6,295 nucleotides of DNA from Spirochaetales bacterium (GCA_031280945.1 JAITGB010000213.1:1-6295), one strand, 5' to 3'. Positions 1 through 5,745 are shown, numbered from the stretch's first letter. Program-made: numbers and translations. The notes: generated from the sequence alone by a model not told the origin.

Positions 1-1
1 G

Positions 2-502
2 GAAACTGACCTTTCCGCGGAATTCGTTATTCGGCCCGCCACCCGCGCCGACAGGGAGCCCCTCCTTGCGATTCTTGGCGAAAGTAAGGTCTTTACCCCC
101 GAAGAGCTTGAAGTCGCCCGCGAGCTTATAGACATCTGGCTCGACAAACCCGGACAAAAAGATTACATCGTGCGCACGGCGCAGCTCTCCGGCCTCCCCC
201 AGGGCTACGTATGCTTCGGGCCCACGCCCGCCACACAATCCACATGGGACCTCTACTGGATAGCCGTGGCCTCGCCCCTCCAGGGAAAAGGCGCAGGCAA
301 AAAACTCCTCGCCTCTGCGGAAAAAGAAATCCTCTCACGCGGAGGCCGCCTCGTTGTCATAGAAACCTCCTCCACCCTCCCCTACGCCCCCGCACGGGGC
401 TTCTACGAAAAATCAGGCTACACCCTCGAAGCGACAATCCGCGATTTCTACCGCTCAGGCGACCACAGGCTTATTTACACACGCAGGCTGCGGGGTTATT
501 GA
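2..502 (+). CDS. GNAT-family N-acetyltransferase, 5'-truncated by the window edge
   Basis: The frame is open from the first complete codon at base 2 to a TGA at 500-502, giving 166 visible residues, so the true start lies upstream. A GTG at 170 is in frame but would cut the fold in half. The acetyl-CoA pyrophosphate-binding loop is clear as QGKGAG at visible residues 94-99, after the beta strand DLYWIAVAS. It is followed by a long helix, the strand RLVVIETSS, and the C-terminal ARGFYEKSGYTLEATIRDFY segment typical of GNAT enzymes. By family it should move an acetyl group from acetyl-CoA to an amine in the cytoplasm; the acceptor is unknown. Homologues with this VFTPEE...GYVCFGPTP pattern are, from memory, often beside ATP-grasp ligase genes; that gene would be outside this window. 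Codon use is C-rich, unlike dctP. The family call is firm, the substrate open. Confidence 0.9.
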   Translation, partial: ETDLSAEFVIRPATRADREPLLAILGESKVFTPEELEVARELIDIWLDKPGQKDYIVRTAQLSGLPQGYVCFGPTPATQSTWDLYWIAVASPLQGKGAGKKLLASAEKEILSRGGRLVVIETSSTLPYAPARGFYEKSGYTLEATIRDFYRSGDHRLIYTRRLRGY

Positions 503-526
503 TTTAGAGGGGTTTGGATTTACGGC

Positions 527-668
527 GCGGGCAATGGGCTGTGGGCTGCGCAAGGGTTTTGCGCACGATTTTGCAGTTCTCCGAACTGTAAGGCGCGCAA
601 AACCGAAGGATTGGAGGGGTTTAGCAATGCCGGAGCGAAGCGCAGCCCCGCAAAGCCCCCCTCAAAAA
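527..668 (+). repeat. Modular hairpin repeat, copy A (forward)
   Basis: This begins 24 bases after the acetyltransferase stop. In order it has: hairpin TGCGCAA/TTGCGCA (547-553 with 559-565); hairpin TTGCAGTTC/GAACTGTAA (571-579 with 583-591, one G-T pair); the box GGATTGGAGGGG (608-619); a small hairpin GCG-AAG-CGC (635-643); and the box AGCCCCGCAAAGCCC (644-658), ending in CTCAAAAACA. Both boxes recur exactly, on the opposite strand and in the same order, in copy D at 5833-5844 and 5781-5795. The outer ends are estimates. The hairpins may terminate acetyltransferase transcription, but there is no clean T-tract after them. Confidence 0.7.
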
Positions 669-670
669 CA

Positions 671-900
671 CGATTGGGGCTGTAACCGCGTATTGTTGCA
701 ATGAGTCCCTTGGCCTGATTTTGCGCATAGTTACAAGCCGTGTTTTATCGGGCTAAGGGTTTTTTCGGGTACCCCCGAGAAAATGCGCCCGAGTACGGCT
801 CGCTTTCCGATAGGAACTATCTATCGTGGCCGCTAACGCGGCCTACGGAATGCGTCCATACGGGTCTTCTTCTCAGGGCGGCTGCATTTGCCAGCACTAT
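671..900 (+). other. Gene-free, strongly folded intergenic stretch; possible structured RNA
   Basis: I see no credible coding frame here. Several inverted repeats are visible. GGCTGTAAC (677-685) can pair with GTTACAAGCC (730-739, one bulge) around an inner ATTG-TTG-CAAT hairpin (692-702). A 10-bp stem with one G-T pair joins 760-769 to 774-783 across a 4-nt loop. GATAG-GAA-CTATC spans 809-821, and GGCCGC-TAAC-GCGGCC spans 828-843. The closing long-range stem plus internal hairpins could be one folded RNA or an extension of the repeats on either side. I do not recognise a known RNA family, and no confident promoter precedes it. Confidence 0.35.
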
Positions 901-911
901 ACAAAATTAAA

Positions 912-1036
912 TTGCGTGAAGCGCAAAAAGCCCGTGGGGCGCAAGGGATTGAAGCGGAAATCCCGCAGAAGCCGCGAAGCGGCTTTGAGGAATTGGAGCG
1001 AAAAGCCCGGTTTTTTGACGCGTAGCGTCAAAAAAT
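912..1036 (+). repeat. Modular hairpin repeat, copy C (forward)
   Basis: The order is: hairpin TTGCGT-GAA-GCGCAA (912-926, one G-T pair); the string GCGCAAGGGATTG (939-951), found exactly on the opposite strand at 5839-5851; GAAGCGG; a perfect 7-bp hairpin AAGCCGC-GAA-GCGGCTT (969-985); a second core-like string AATTGGAGCGAAAAGCCCGG (991-1010); and a perfect 11-bp stem (1011-1021 with 1025-1035) closed by the triplet GTA. The layout matches copies A and D, but box sequences differ in places (GAAGCGG for GGAGGGG). The T-rich left arm and A-rich right arm of the last hairpin make it terminator-like on either strand. It lies about 110 bp upstream of dctP, so it may shield that gene from upstream transcription. 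Confidence 0.7.
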
Positions 1037-1094
1037 GCGCCATAAATCTTCAAAAAAAGTAAATGCAGTAGCCCTGCTGATACCTTGCGGTTCT

Positions 1095-1121
1095 TTGTAT
1101 TTTACTGTAGTGTTCTTTAAT
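1095..1121 (+). promoter_or_regulatory. Weak candidate promoter for the TRAP operon
   Basis: The AT-rich stretch before dctP must hold the operon promoter if the operon has its own, because repeat C blocks the upstream side. The best -10 is TTTAAT at 1116-1121 (5 of 6 to consensus), but the nearest -35, TTGTAT at 1095-1100, has only a 15-nt spacer. An alternative is TTGCGG (1085-1090), 17 nt, then TAGTGT (1108-1113), with half the consensus in each box. A poor -35 would fit an activated promoter, but neither choice is secure. A short GCAG/CTGC inverted repeat sits upstream at 1065-1077. Confidence 0.25.
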
Positions 1122-1146
1122 AACTTTAAAACGCAAAGGAGATGGT

Positions 1147-2175
1147 ATGTTTCGCGGAACTCTGCCGCGCGGTTTTTTTGTTCGTGCGCGTCTTATATTT
1201 TTTTGTGCTGCGGGGCTTTTGGGGGGCTGCTCGGGCGGGGGAGCCGGGGAGATTCGGCTTTCCTACAGTATTTTTTTTCCTCCTTCGCACCTGCAGACGC
1301 GCACAGCCCTGGAGTGGGCTTCGGAGATTCAGGGGCGCACTGCGGGCAGGGTAAAAATTACTGTGTATCCAGGGGAAACTTTAACAAAGTCAACGAGGAT
1401 TTACGACGGGGTTGTAAACGGGGTGTCCGACCTGGGCATGAGCGCCTTTGCCTATACGCGGGGGCGTTTTCCCGTACTGGAGGGCCTGGACCTTCCCCTG
1501 GGGTACCCGGACGGAAAAACCGCGACACTGGCGGCGAATACTGTGTTTGATACCTACAGGCCCTCGGAGCTAGAGGACGTTGAGGTCATGTACCTGCACG
1601 CCCACGGGCCGGGGGTTCTTGCGGGTAAAAAGAGGCTTACGGGGCTTTCCGGCCTTGCGGGTATGAAAATCCGGGGAACCGGCCTTTCGGGAAAAATTGT
1701 TTCCAGTTTGGGCGCGGTTCCTGTGTCCATGGGCCAGGGCGATACCTACGAGGCTCTCCAGCGCGGGGTTGTGGAGGCTACGCTGTGCCCCATAGAGACG
1801 CTCAAGGGCTGGAGGCAGGCGGAGGTGATAGACTACGTTTTGAGTACAAAGGCTACAGGCTATACGACGACGATGTACGTTGTTATGAACCGGGACTCCT
1901 GGGGGGCTTTGCCGGATGATATAAAGGCTGTTTTCCGTGAGGTAAATCTCCTGTGGAGGCAGAAGCAGGGCCAGGCCTGGGACACTGCGGACGATGAGGC
2001 AAAGGAGCTTCTGCGCACACTGGGTAAACCCATCCTTTCGTTAAGCGCGGAGGAAGAGAAGAAATTTGTCGATGCGGTGAATCCCATGCTGGAGGAATGG
2101 GCGGCTTCCCTTGAGGGGCGCGGCCTTCCGGGAAACACCGTTCTTGCGGACCTCCGCGGTATGCTGAAGGGGTAG
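1147..2175 (+). CDS. dctP: TRAP transporter substrate-binding protein, DctP family, probable lipoprotein
   Basis: The protein has 342 residues, close to the family norm of about 330. It should bind an organic acid outside the cytoplasmic membrane and hand it to DctQM. The N-terminus has Arg at 3, 8, 13 and 15, a hydrophobic stretch from 16, and the lipobox-like LGGC at 25-28. Cys28 is therefore the likely lipidated residue, although Gly at -2 is a relaxed lipobox. The DctP hallmark region is present: GLAGMKIRG (169-177), with Arg176 at the place of the arginine that usually grips the substrate carboxylate, then LGAVPVSM and YEALQRGVVEA (201-211). The start is set by AAAGGAG ending at 1141, 5 nt before ATG 1147; a rival ATG at 1142 lies in another frame and gives only 70 codons. 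The gene is G- and T-rich, unlike usp and the aldolase downstream. The substrate cannot be inferred. Confidence 0.93.
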   Translation: MFRGTLPRGFFVRARLIFFCAAGLLGGCSGGGAGEIRLSYSIFFPPSHLQTRTALEWASEIQGRTAGRVKITVYPGETLTKSTRIYDGVVNGVSDLGMSAFAYTRGRFPVLEGLDLPLGYPDGKTATLAANTVFDTYRPSELEDVEVMYLHAHGPGVLAGKKRLTGLSGLAGMKIRGTGLSGKIVSSLGAVPVSMGQGDTYEALQRGVVEATLCPIETLKGWRQAEVIDYVLSTKATGYTTTMYVVMNRDSWGALPDDIKAVFREVNLLWRQKQGQAWDTADDEAKELLRTLGKPILSLSAEEEKKFVDAVNPMLEEWAASLEGRGLPGNTVLADLRGMLKG

Positions 2176-2178
2176 AAG

Positions 2179-2709
2179 ATGAACGAAACGCCGCGAGTCC
2201 CCGCGCCGGAGATGCTTCCGGCCCTGGAGCCTTTTTTTAACGCTGTGCGCTCTGTAATACTTTTTTTGTCGTACGTTTCCGGCGCGGCAATCTTCGGTAT
2301 GATAGGAGTAACGGTAACGGATATTGTTTTGAGGCTTTTCAAATCCGGCGTTACCGGAGCGTATGACATTGTCTGCACCGCCGGGGCCGTGTCCCTTGCC
2401 TGCGCCCTTCCTTATGTTACGGCCGTGAAGGGCCACATAGCCATAGAGTTTTGTTACAGAAAGGCGGGGCGGCTGGGCCGCATAATTATGGATTCGCTTT
2501 TCCGCCTGATTCTTCTCGTTCTTTTTGCCCTCCTCGTGTACAGGAACATAGGCTACGGGATATATCTTTTTTCAACAGGGCAGGTTATGCTCACTTTGCG
2601 TACGCCTATCTTCTGGCTGCCCTTTCTTCTTTCCGCGAGTTTCGCCCTTGTTCTCGTTGTAACCTTTTACCACCTGCTTCACCCGGGTAAAGGAATGATA
2701 AAGCCATGA
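2179..2709 (+). CDS. dctQ: TRAP transporter small membrane subunit, DctQ family
   Basis: The 176-residue protein has the usual size and four hydrophobic segments, at roughly residues 24-46, 62-82, 103-122 and 144-164. Family-like features are TDIVLRLF (47-54) at the end of the first segment, KGHIAIEF (84-91) between segments two and three, and TPIFWLPFLL before the fourth. DctQ packs against DctM and is needed for transport, though it does not form the main substrate path. The ATG lies 3 nt after the dctP stop. Its Shine-Dalgarno, AAGGGG at 2167-2172, is inside the last codons of dctP, so translation of the two is probably coupled. DctQ diverges fast in sequence, so the call rests on topology, motifs and position between dctP and dctM, which together leave little doubt. 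Confidence 0.92.
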   Translation: MNETPRVPAPEMLPALEPFFNAVRSVILFLSYVSGAAIFGMIGVTVTDIVLRLFKSGVTGAYDIVCTAGAVSLACALPYVTAVKGHIAIEFCYRKAGRLGRIIMDSLFRLILLVLFALLVYRNIGYGIYLFSTGQVMLTLRTPIFWLPFLLSASFALVLVVTFYHLLHPGKGMIKP

Positions 2710-4007
2710 GCCCCCTGTTTTTTGGTTTTCTGGGTATTCTTCTTCTGTTTCTCCTGCTCCTTACGAGTATGCCCGTGGCCTTTGCCATGGCCGCCGCGGG
2801 AGTTGCGGGTTTTGCCCTTATCGTAAGTCCCTACGCGGCAATCAGTATGGCGGTTATGGACCTCCTCGACAGCATACTGTCCTATAACCTTACGGTTATA
2901 CCCCTCTTTGTGCTTATGGGGCAGACAGCTTTCCACGCGGGCATAAGCACAGGGCTTTTCCGCGCGGCCTACGCCTGGTTCGGCCACCTTCCTGGAGGGC
3001 TTGCCATGGCCACCGTGGGAGCCTGCGCGGGGTTTGGGGCCATAAGCGGCTCGGGCCCCGCCACCGCCGCCACAATGGCCGCCGTGGCCATGCCGGAGAT
3101 GCGGCGCTACGCCTACTCGGACGCCCTCGCGGGCGGAGCCGTGGCCGCAGGCGGAAGCCTCGGAATGCTCATACCGCCCAGCGTGGTGTTTATCGTGTAC
3201 GCCCTTTTAACGGGCCAGTCCATAGGCGAACTTTTTCTCGCGGGAATTATTCCCGGTGTTCTTATTACCCTCCTCTTTTGCCTTTCCATAGGAATCCGGT
3301 GCGGCCGCAATCCCCTTCTGGGCCCCCCCGGGCCAAAAGCCCCCTGGAGGGAACGCTTTGTTTCTCTTGCCGGAATTCTCGAAACCCTCATCCTCTTCGC
3401 GGCGGTTATGGGAGGAATGTTTCTGGGGCTTTTTACGGCAATCGAAGCCGCCGCGGTGGGAGCCGCGGGCAGCCTCATTATTGCCCTTGTCAAAAAGAGC
3501 CTCCCCCTGCCTGTCCTGAAAAAAATCATTCAGGAAACGGTGCGCACCTCCTGCATGGTTCTTTTCATCGTTACGGCGGCTTCGATTTTCGGACGCTTTC
3601 TCGCGGTTTCGCAAATACCCTTTTCCGCGGCCTCGTGGTTCGCGGGGCTTCCGCTCCCCGGATTTCTCATCATGCTTCTCATAATCCTCTTCTTTCTCGT
3701 AGCGGGATGCTTTATAGACGCTCTGGCCCTTGTACTTTTGACTGTCCCCATCTTCTTTCCCGTTGTTACCAAACTCGGCTATAATCCCATCTGGTTCGGG
3801 GTTATGATTGTGGTTGTAACCCAGATGAGCGTCATCACCCCGCCCGTGGGCGTCAATGTATACGTTGTAAGCGGCATAGAGCGCGATATTCCGCTCCAGA
3901 CAATTTTTCGGGGCGCGATGCCGTTCCTGCTCATGCTGTTCGCTGCCGCGGGGGCTCTTATGGCCTTCCCCGGCCTGTGCCTTTTCCTGCCCTCCGCCGG
4001 CAGATAA
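2706..4007 (+). CDS. dctM: TRAP transporter large membrane subunit, DctM family
   Basis: The 433-residue, very hydrophobic protein matches the standard DctM length and should have about twelve membrane segments. It is the ion-coupled permease of the complex, normally driven by sodium. Conserved blocks occur in order: AISGSGPAT (112-120), GGSLGMLIPPS (149-159), GLFTAIEAAAVGA (241-253), GCFIDALAL (334-342) and ITPPVGVN (377-384). The two similar PP-containing loops, IPPS and TPPVG, mark the repeated halves of the fold. The start codon overlaps the dctQ stop as ATGA (2706-2709), with AAGGA at 2690-2694 as ribosome binding site. Base composition shifts inside the gene: the 5' part has nearly equal G and C, the 3' part has more C, starting the trend seen downstream. 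I see no truncation or missing block. Confidence 0.95.
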   Translation: MSPLFFGFLGILLLFLLLLTSMPVAFAMAAAGVAGFALIVSPYAAISMAVMDLLDSILSYNLTVIPLFVLMGQTAFHAGISTGLFRAAYAWFGHLPGGLAMATVGACAGFGAISGSGPATAATMAAVAMPEMRRYAYSDALAGGAVAAGGSLGMLIPPSVVFIVYALLTGQSIGELFLAGIIPGVLITLLFCLSIGIRCGRNPLLGPPGPKAPWRERFVSLAGILETLILFAAVMGGMFLGLFTAIEAAAVGAAGSLIIALVKKSLPLPVLKKIIQETVRTSCMVLFIVTAASIFGRFLAVSQIPFSAASWFAGLPLPGFLIMLLIILFFLVAGCFIDALALVLLTVPIFFPVVTKLGYNPIWFGVMIVVVTQMSVITPPVGVNVYVVSGIERDIPLQTIFRGAMPFLLMLFAAAGALMAFPGLCLFLPSAGR

Positions 4008-4008
4008 A

Positions 4009-4048
4009 CAGGAAGAAGCAGGAGAAAGCAGAAAAAAACAGGAGGAAA
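4009..4048 (+). repeat. Four 10-nt tandem repeats holding the usp ribosome binding site
   Basis: The whole dctM-usp gap is a purine-rich tandem array with C at 4009, 4019, 4029 and 4039, and every unit starting CAG. Units 1, 2 and 4 start CAGGA; unit 3 is degenerate (CAG followed by A7). The last unit supplies AGGAGG at 4040-4045, 4 nt before ATG 4050. Units 1 and 2 give further Shine-Dalgarno-like strings, GGAAG and GGAG. Exact 10-nt spacing suggests slippage-made duplication, and copy number could alter usp translation. Confidence 0.8.
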
Positions 4049-4049
4049 A

Positions 4050-4532
4050 ATGCCCTACCGCAACATCTTCAAAAAAATAATATACTGCGCCGACTTCTGT
4101 GAAACATCGCAGCCCGCCTTCCGCTGCGCCCTCAACATAGCCTCCGCGAATCCCGGCTGCGTCCTTGTTATCCTGCACGTCGTACCCGAACCCGACGCCC
4201 AGTTCTGGAGAACCTACATCTACGAGGTGGACGCAATCGACGACAAAGCCAAAGCCGACATCGACGAAAAAGTCCGCGAAGCCTACCTCTCCAAAATTCC
4301 TGCGGAAATCCCCTATGAGACAAAAATGGCCGTCGGCAGCATCACCACCGCAATCCTCGACGCCGCCAAAACCGAAAACGCCAGCCTCATCATCATGGGG
4401 CGCGAAAGCTCAAGCGTATGGAAATCCCGCTTTATGGGCAACATCACAGAACACATCGCCCGCAAATCCCCCTGCCCCGTCATGGTCGTTCCCGCAGGAG
4501 AAACCAGCGCAGGAGAAACCGGCGAAGCATAA
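4050..4532 (+). CDS. Universal stress protein (UspA family) linked to the TRAP transporter
   Basis: The protein has 160 residues, one Usp domain. It starts with the strand FKKIIYCADFCETS, with Asp15 at the usual nucleotide-contacting position, and ends with the strand PVMVVP (143-148). The phosphate-binding loop is altered. The family pattern is G-2x-G-9x-G-(S/T), but here it reads Gly117-Arg-Glu-Ser120, nine residues, then Gly130-Asn131. So the second Gly and the Ser/Thr are replaced, and ATP binding is uncertain. Usp proteins are well known beside TRAP genes; TeaD of Halomonas elongata binds ATP and lowers activity of the TeaABC transporter. A regulatory role on DctQM here is inference from position. 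Start ATG 4050 follows a strong AGGAGG. The C-terminus carries a 15-bp tandem duplication giving AGETS-AGETG. Codons are C- and A-rich. Confidence 0.9.
   Translation: MPYRNIFKKIIYCADFCETSQPAFRCALNIASANPGCVLVILHVVPEPDAQFWRTYIYEVDAIDDKAKADIDEKVREAYLSKIPAEIPYETKMAVGSITTAILDAAKTENASLIIMGRESSSVWKSRFMGNITEHIARKSPCPVMVVPAGETSAGETGEA
4493..4522 (+). repeat. 15-bp tandem duplication at the 3' end of usp
   Basis: The units 4493-4507 and 4508-4522 agree at 14 of 15 positions (CGCAGGAGAAACCAG and CGCAGGAGAAACCGG) and encode AGETS then AGETG. Both contain GCAGGAGAAA, which also occurs exactly at 4018-4027 in the tandem array before usp. The unit length keeps the frame, so the protein only gains five residues after its last beta strand. 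Confidence 0.85.
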
Positions 4533-4568
4533 AAATTTCCTCAACTTCCGCACACTATCCGGTAAAAT

Positions 4569-4594
4569 ATCATTTGCCATTGCCCGAAAATGAT
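4569..4594 (+). promoter_or_regulatory. Inverted repeat over the ferredoxin promoter, candidate operator
   Basis: ATCATTT (4569-4575) and its exact complement AAATGAT (4588-4594) are separated by 12 nt, with arm centres 19 bp apart, nearly two helical turns. The left arm runs into the -35 box at 4574-4579 and the right arm ends two bases before the -10. A dimeric regulator bound here would block RNA polymerase. I cannot name the regulator. Confidence 0.5.
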
Positions 4595-4602
4595 GGTATA
4601 CT
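4574..4602 (+). promoter_or_regulatory. Strong sigma-70-type promoter for the ferredoxin gene
   Basis: TTGCCA (4574-4579, 5 of 6 to consensus) is followed by an exact 17-nt spacer and TATACT (4597-4602, 5 of 6). TGG directly before the -10 gives an extended -10. Transcription should begin near 4609, leaving a leader of about 23 nt with GGAGG at 4622-4626. This is the best-formed promoter inside the gene cluster. Confidence 0.75.
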
Positions 4603-4631
4603 CGTAACAGTTTTATTTTACGGAGGAATCT

Positions 4632-4802
4632 ATGGCCTACAAAATTACAAGCGAATGTGTAAACTGCGGCGCCTGCGAATCTGAGTGCCCGGTCGAAGCC
4701 ATCAGTGAAAAAGGGGACGTGCGCGTCATCAACGCCGACCTCTGCACAAGCTGCGGCTCCTGCGCCGCCGCGTGCCCCGCAAGCGCTATCGAAGCGGGCT
4801 AA
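4632..4802 (+). CDS. 2[4Fe-4S] ferredoxin, clostridial type
   Basis: This is a 56-residue gene, easily missed because of its size. It has two CxxCxxCxxxCP motifs: Cys9, 12, 15 and 19 with Pro20, and Cys38, 41, 44 and 48 with Pro49. Each motif is followed by the small hydrophobic segment usual in this family (VEAI and SAI). All eight cysteines are present, so two intact low-potential clusters are expected. It should carry electrons in the cytoplasm, for example from pyruvate:ferredoxin oxidoreductase to hydrogenase or other reductases; the partner is not in the window. GGAGG at 4622-4626 lies 5 nt before the ATG. It has its own promoter (4574-4602) and terminator (4812-4848), so it can be expressed as a short monocistronic message of about 240 nt. 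Its link to the TRAP genes may be only positional. Confidence 0.95.
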   Translation: MAYKITSECVNCGACESECPVEAISEKGDVRVINADLCTSCGSCAAACPASAIEAG

Positions 4803-4811
4803 ATCCCCGAG

Positions 4812-4848
4812 CCGCTTCCCGCAGGCAAGACAGGGAAGCGGTTTTTTT
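4812..4848 (+). terminator. Rho-independent terminator after the ferredoxin gene
   Basis: A perfect 9-bp stem, CCGCTTCCC (4812-4820) with GGGAAGCGG (4833-4841), closes a 12-nt loop and is followed at once by seven T (4842-4848). It starts 10 nt after the ferredoxin stop. It should end most transcription before the aldolase gene. Confidence 0.93.
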
Positions 4849-4858
4849 GAAACACCCA

Positions 4859-4893
4859 TTCCGCGAAAAGCCCCGGCAGGCCCAGGCGCGGAA
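4859..4893 (+). promoter_or_regulatory. Hairpin in the aldolase leader
   Basis: TTCCGCG (4859-4865) pairs exactly with CGCGGAA (4887-4893). A short GCC/GGC pair (4870-4872 with 4879-4881) can form inside. It lies between the terminator and the AGAGG ribosome binding site at 4922-4926 and has no T-tract. It could stabilise a read-through or processed 5' end, or be chance in GC-rich DNA. No good promoter is visible in 4849-4931. Confidence 0.35.
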
Positions 4894-4931
4894 ATAAACG
4901 GAAAGCAAAATATTCAAAGAAAGAGGCCCCC

Positions 4932-5708
4932 ATGGTTACAGGAACCGGCGAGCATAACCCCGTTAAAAAGAAACTCCTCGAAGGAAAACCCAGCTTCGGC
5001 TCGTGGATTCAGGTCCCCCACCCCGCCGTAGCCGAAATGCTCTCCTCCTGCGGCTTTGACTGGCTCGCCGTTGACATGGAACACTCCGACGCATCCGTAT
5101 CAGAGTATTCCGCCGTTATCAGGGGAATGTACGCGCGCGGCCCCGTACCCATGGCGCGGGTACAGGAAAACGACACACTCTCCATACGCAGGCTCCTTGA
5201 CGCAGGAGCCTGGGGAGTCATCGTCCCCATGGTGAACACCCCCGAAGAAGCCGAAAAAGCCGTAGCCGCCGCCAGGTTTCCCCCGAAGGGAATTCGCGGC
5301 ACAGGCTTTGCGCGGGCCAACGACTACGGAGTACATTTTAACCAGTACCTCGAAGCCTCACAGGACATCCTCGTGATGGCCATGTGCGAAACGCGCGAAT
5401 CCGTGGACAACATCGAAAAAATCCTCGCCGTAGACGGCATAGACGGCATCTTTATGGGCCCCTACGACCTCTCCATGTCCTACGGAATCCCCGGCAAAAC
5501 CAGCGAACCCATCATGGCCCAGGCGCGGCGCAAAGTCCTCGACGCCTGCAAAAAAGCCGGAAAAGCCCCCGGCCTCCACCATTTCACCCTGACGCGGGAA
5601 AGCATCACAAACATCGTGAACGAAGGCTTCCTCTTTATCGCCCTCGGCGTTGACGCATCCTTTATCCAAAGCGGCGCGAAAGCAGCCCTCCTCGCGGCAA
5701 CAGAATAG
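4932..5708 (+). CDS. HpcH/HpaI-family class II aldolase (2-keto-3-deoxy acid or hydroxy-keto acid type)
   Basis: The protein has 258 residues, like GarL, HpcH and RhmA, which split 2-keto-3-deoxy acids into pyruvate and an aldehyde using a divalent metal. The family pattern is complete: GFDWLAVDMEH with the catalytic His51, MARV with Arg76 for the keto acid, GAWGVIVPMVNTPEEAEKAV (92-111), FPPKGIRGTGFARANDYG (116-133), the metal ligand Glu153 in MCET, and GIDGIFMGPYDLS with the second metal ligand Asp179. Thus it should be active, with pyruvate as one product. The aldehyde partner (tartronate semialdehyde, lactaldehyde, succinate semialdehyde or another) cannot be read from the sequence. ATG 4932 follows AGAGG with a 5-nt gap. 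Nearness to a TRAP importer suggests catabolism of an imported sugar acid or dicarboxylate. A strong terminator separates it from the ferredoxin, so expression must come by read-through or from a promoter I cannot see. Confidence 0.88.
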   Translation: MVTGTGEHNPVKKKLLEGKPSFGSWIQVPHPAVAEMLSSCGFDWLAVDMEHSDASVSEYSAVIRGMYARGPVPMARVQENDTLSIRRLLDAGAWGVIVPMVNTPEEAEKAVAAARFPPKGIRGTGFARANDYGVHFNQYLEASQDILVMAMCETRESVDNIEKILAVDGIDGIFMGPYDLSMSYGIPGKTSEPIMAQARRKVLDACKKAGKAPGLHHFTLTRESITNIVNEGFLFIALGVDASFIQSGAKAALLAATE

Positions 5709-5745
5709 ATGAATTAATTTTTTTTAAGAATTTGGGCGCACCTCC

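Noticed and set aside
170..502. GTG 170 as the start of the acetyltransferase
   Set aside because: The frame is open to the window edge and the upstream residues fit the family's N-terminal half, so the gene is truncated by the window rather than starting at 170.
527..1036. A CRISPR array, suggested by repeated hairpin units
   Set aside because: Units differ in length and stem sequence, no constant repeat and spacer period exists, and no cas gene is present.
826..1062. A 78-codon + strand frame rich in Lys and Arg
   Set aside because: It is a translation of repeat copy C and its hairpins, has no Shine-Dalgarno, and its low-complexity basic content is what this repeat gives in that frame.
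1085..1113. TTGCGG-N17-TAGTGT as the dctP promoter
   Set aside because: Only half of each box matches consensus; it is kept only as an alternative inside the weak promoter entry.
1035..1550. A 171-codon + strand frame overlapping the dctP start
   Set aside because: It begins in the repeat C hairpin, lacks a ribosome binding site and overlaps dctP, whose lipoprotein signal and DctP motifs are clear.
3207..4178. A 323-codon minus-strand frame opposite dctM
   Set aside because: It is the antisense shadow of a hydrophobic membrane protein gene, with a composition full of charged residues and no domain.
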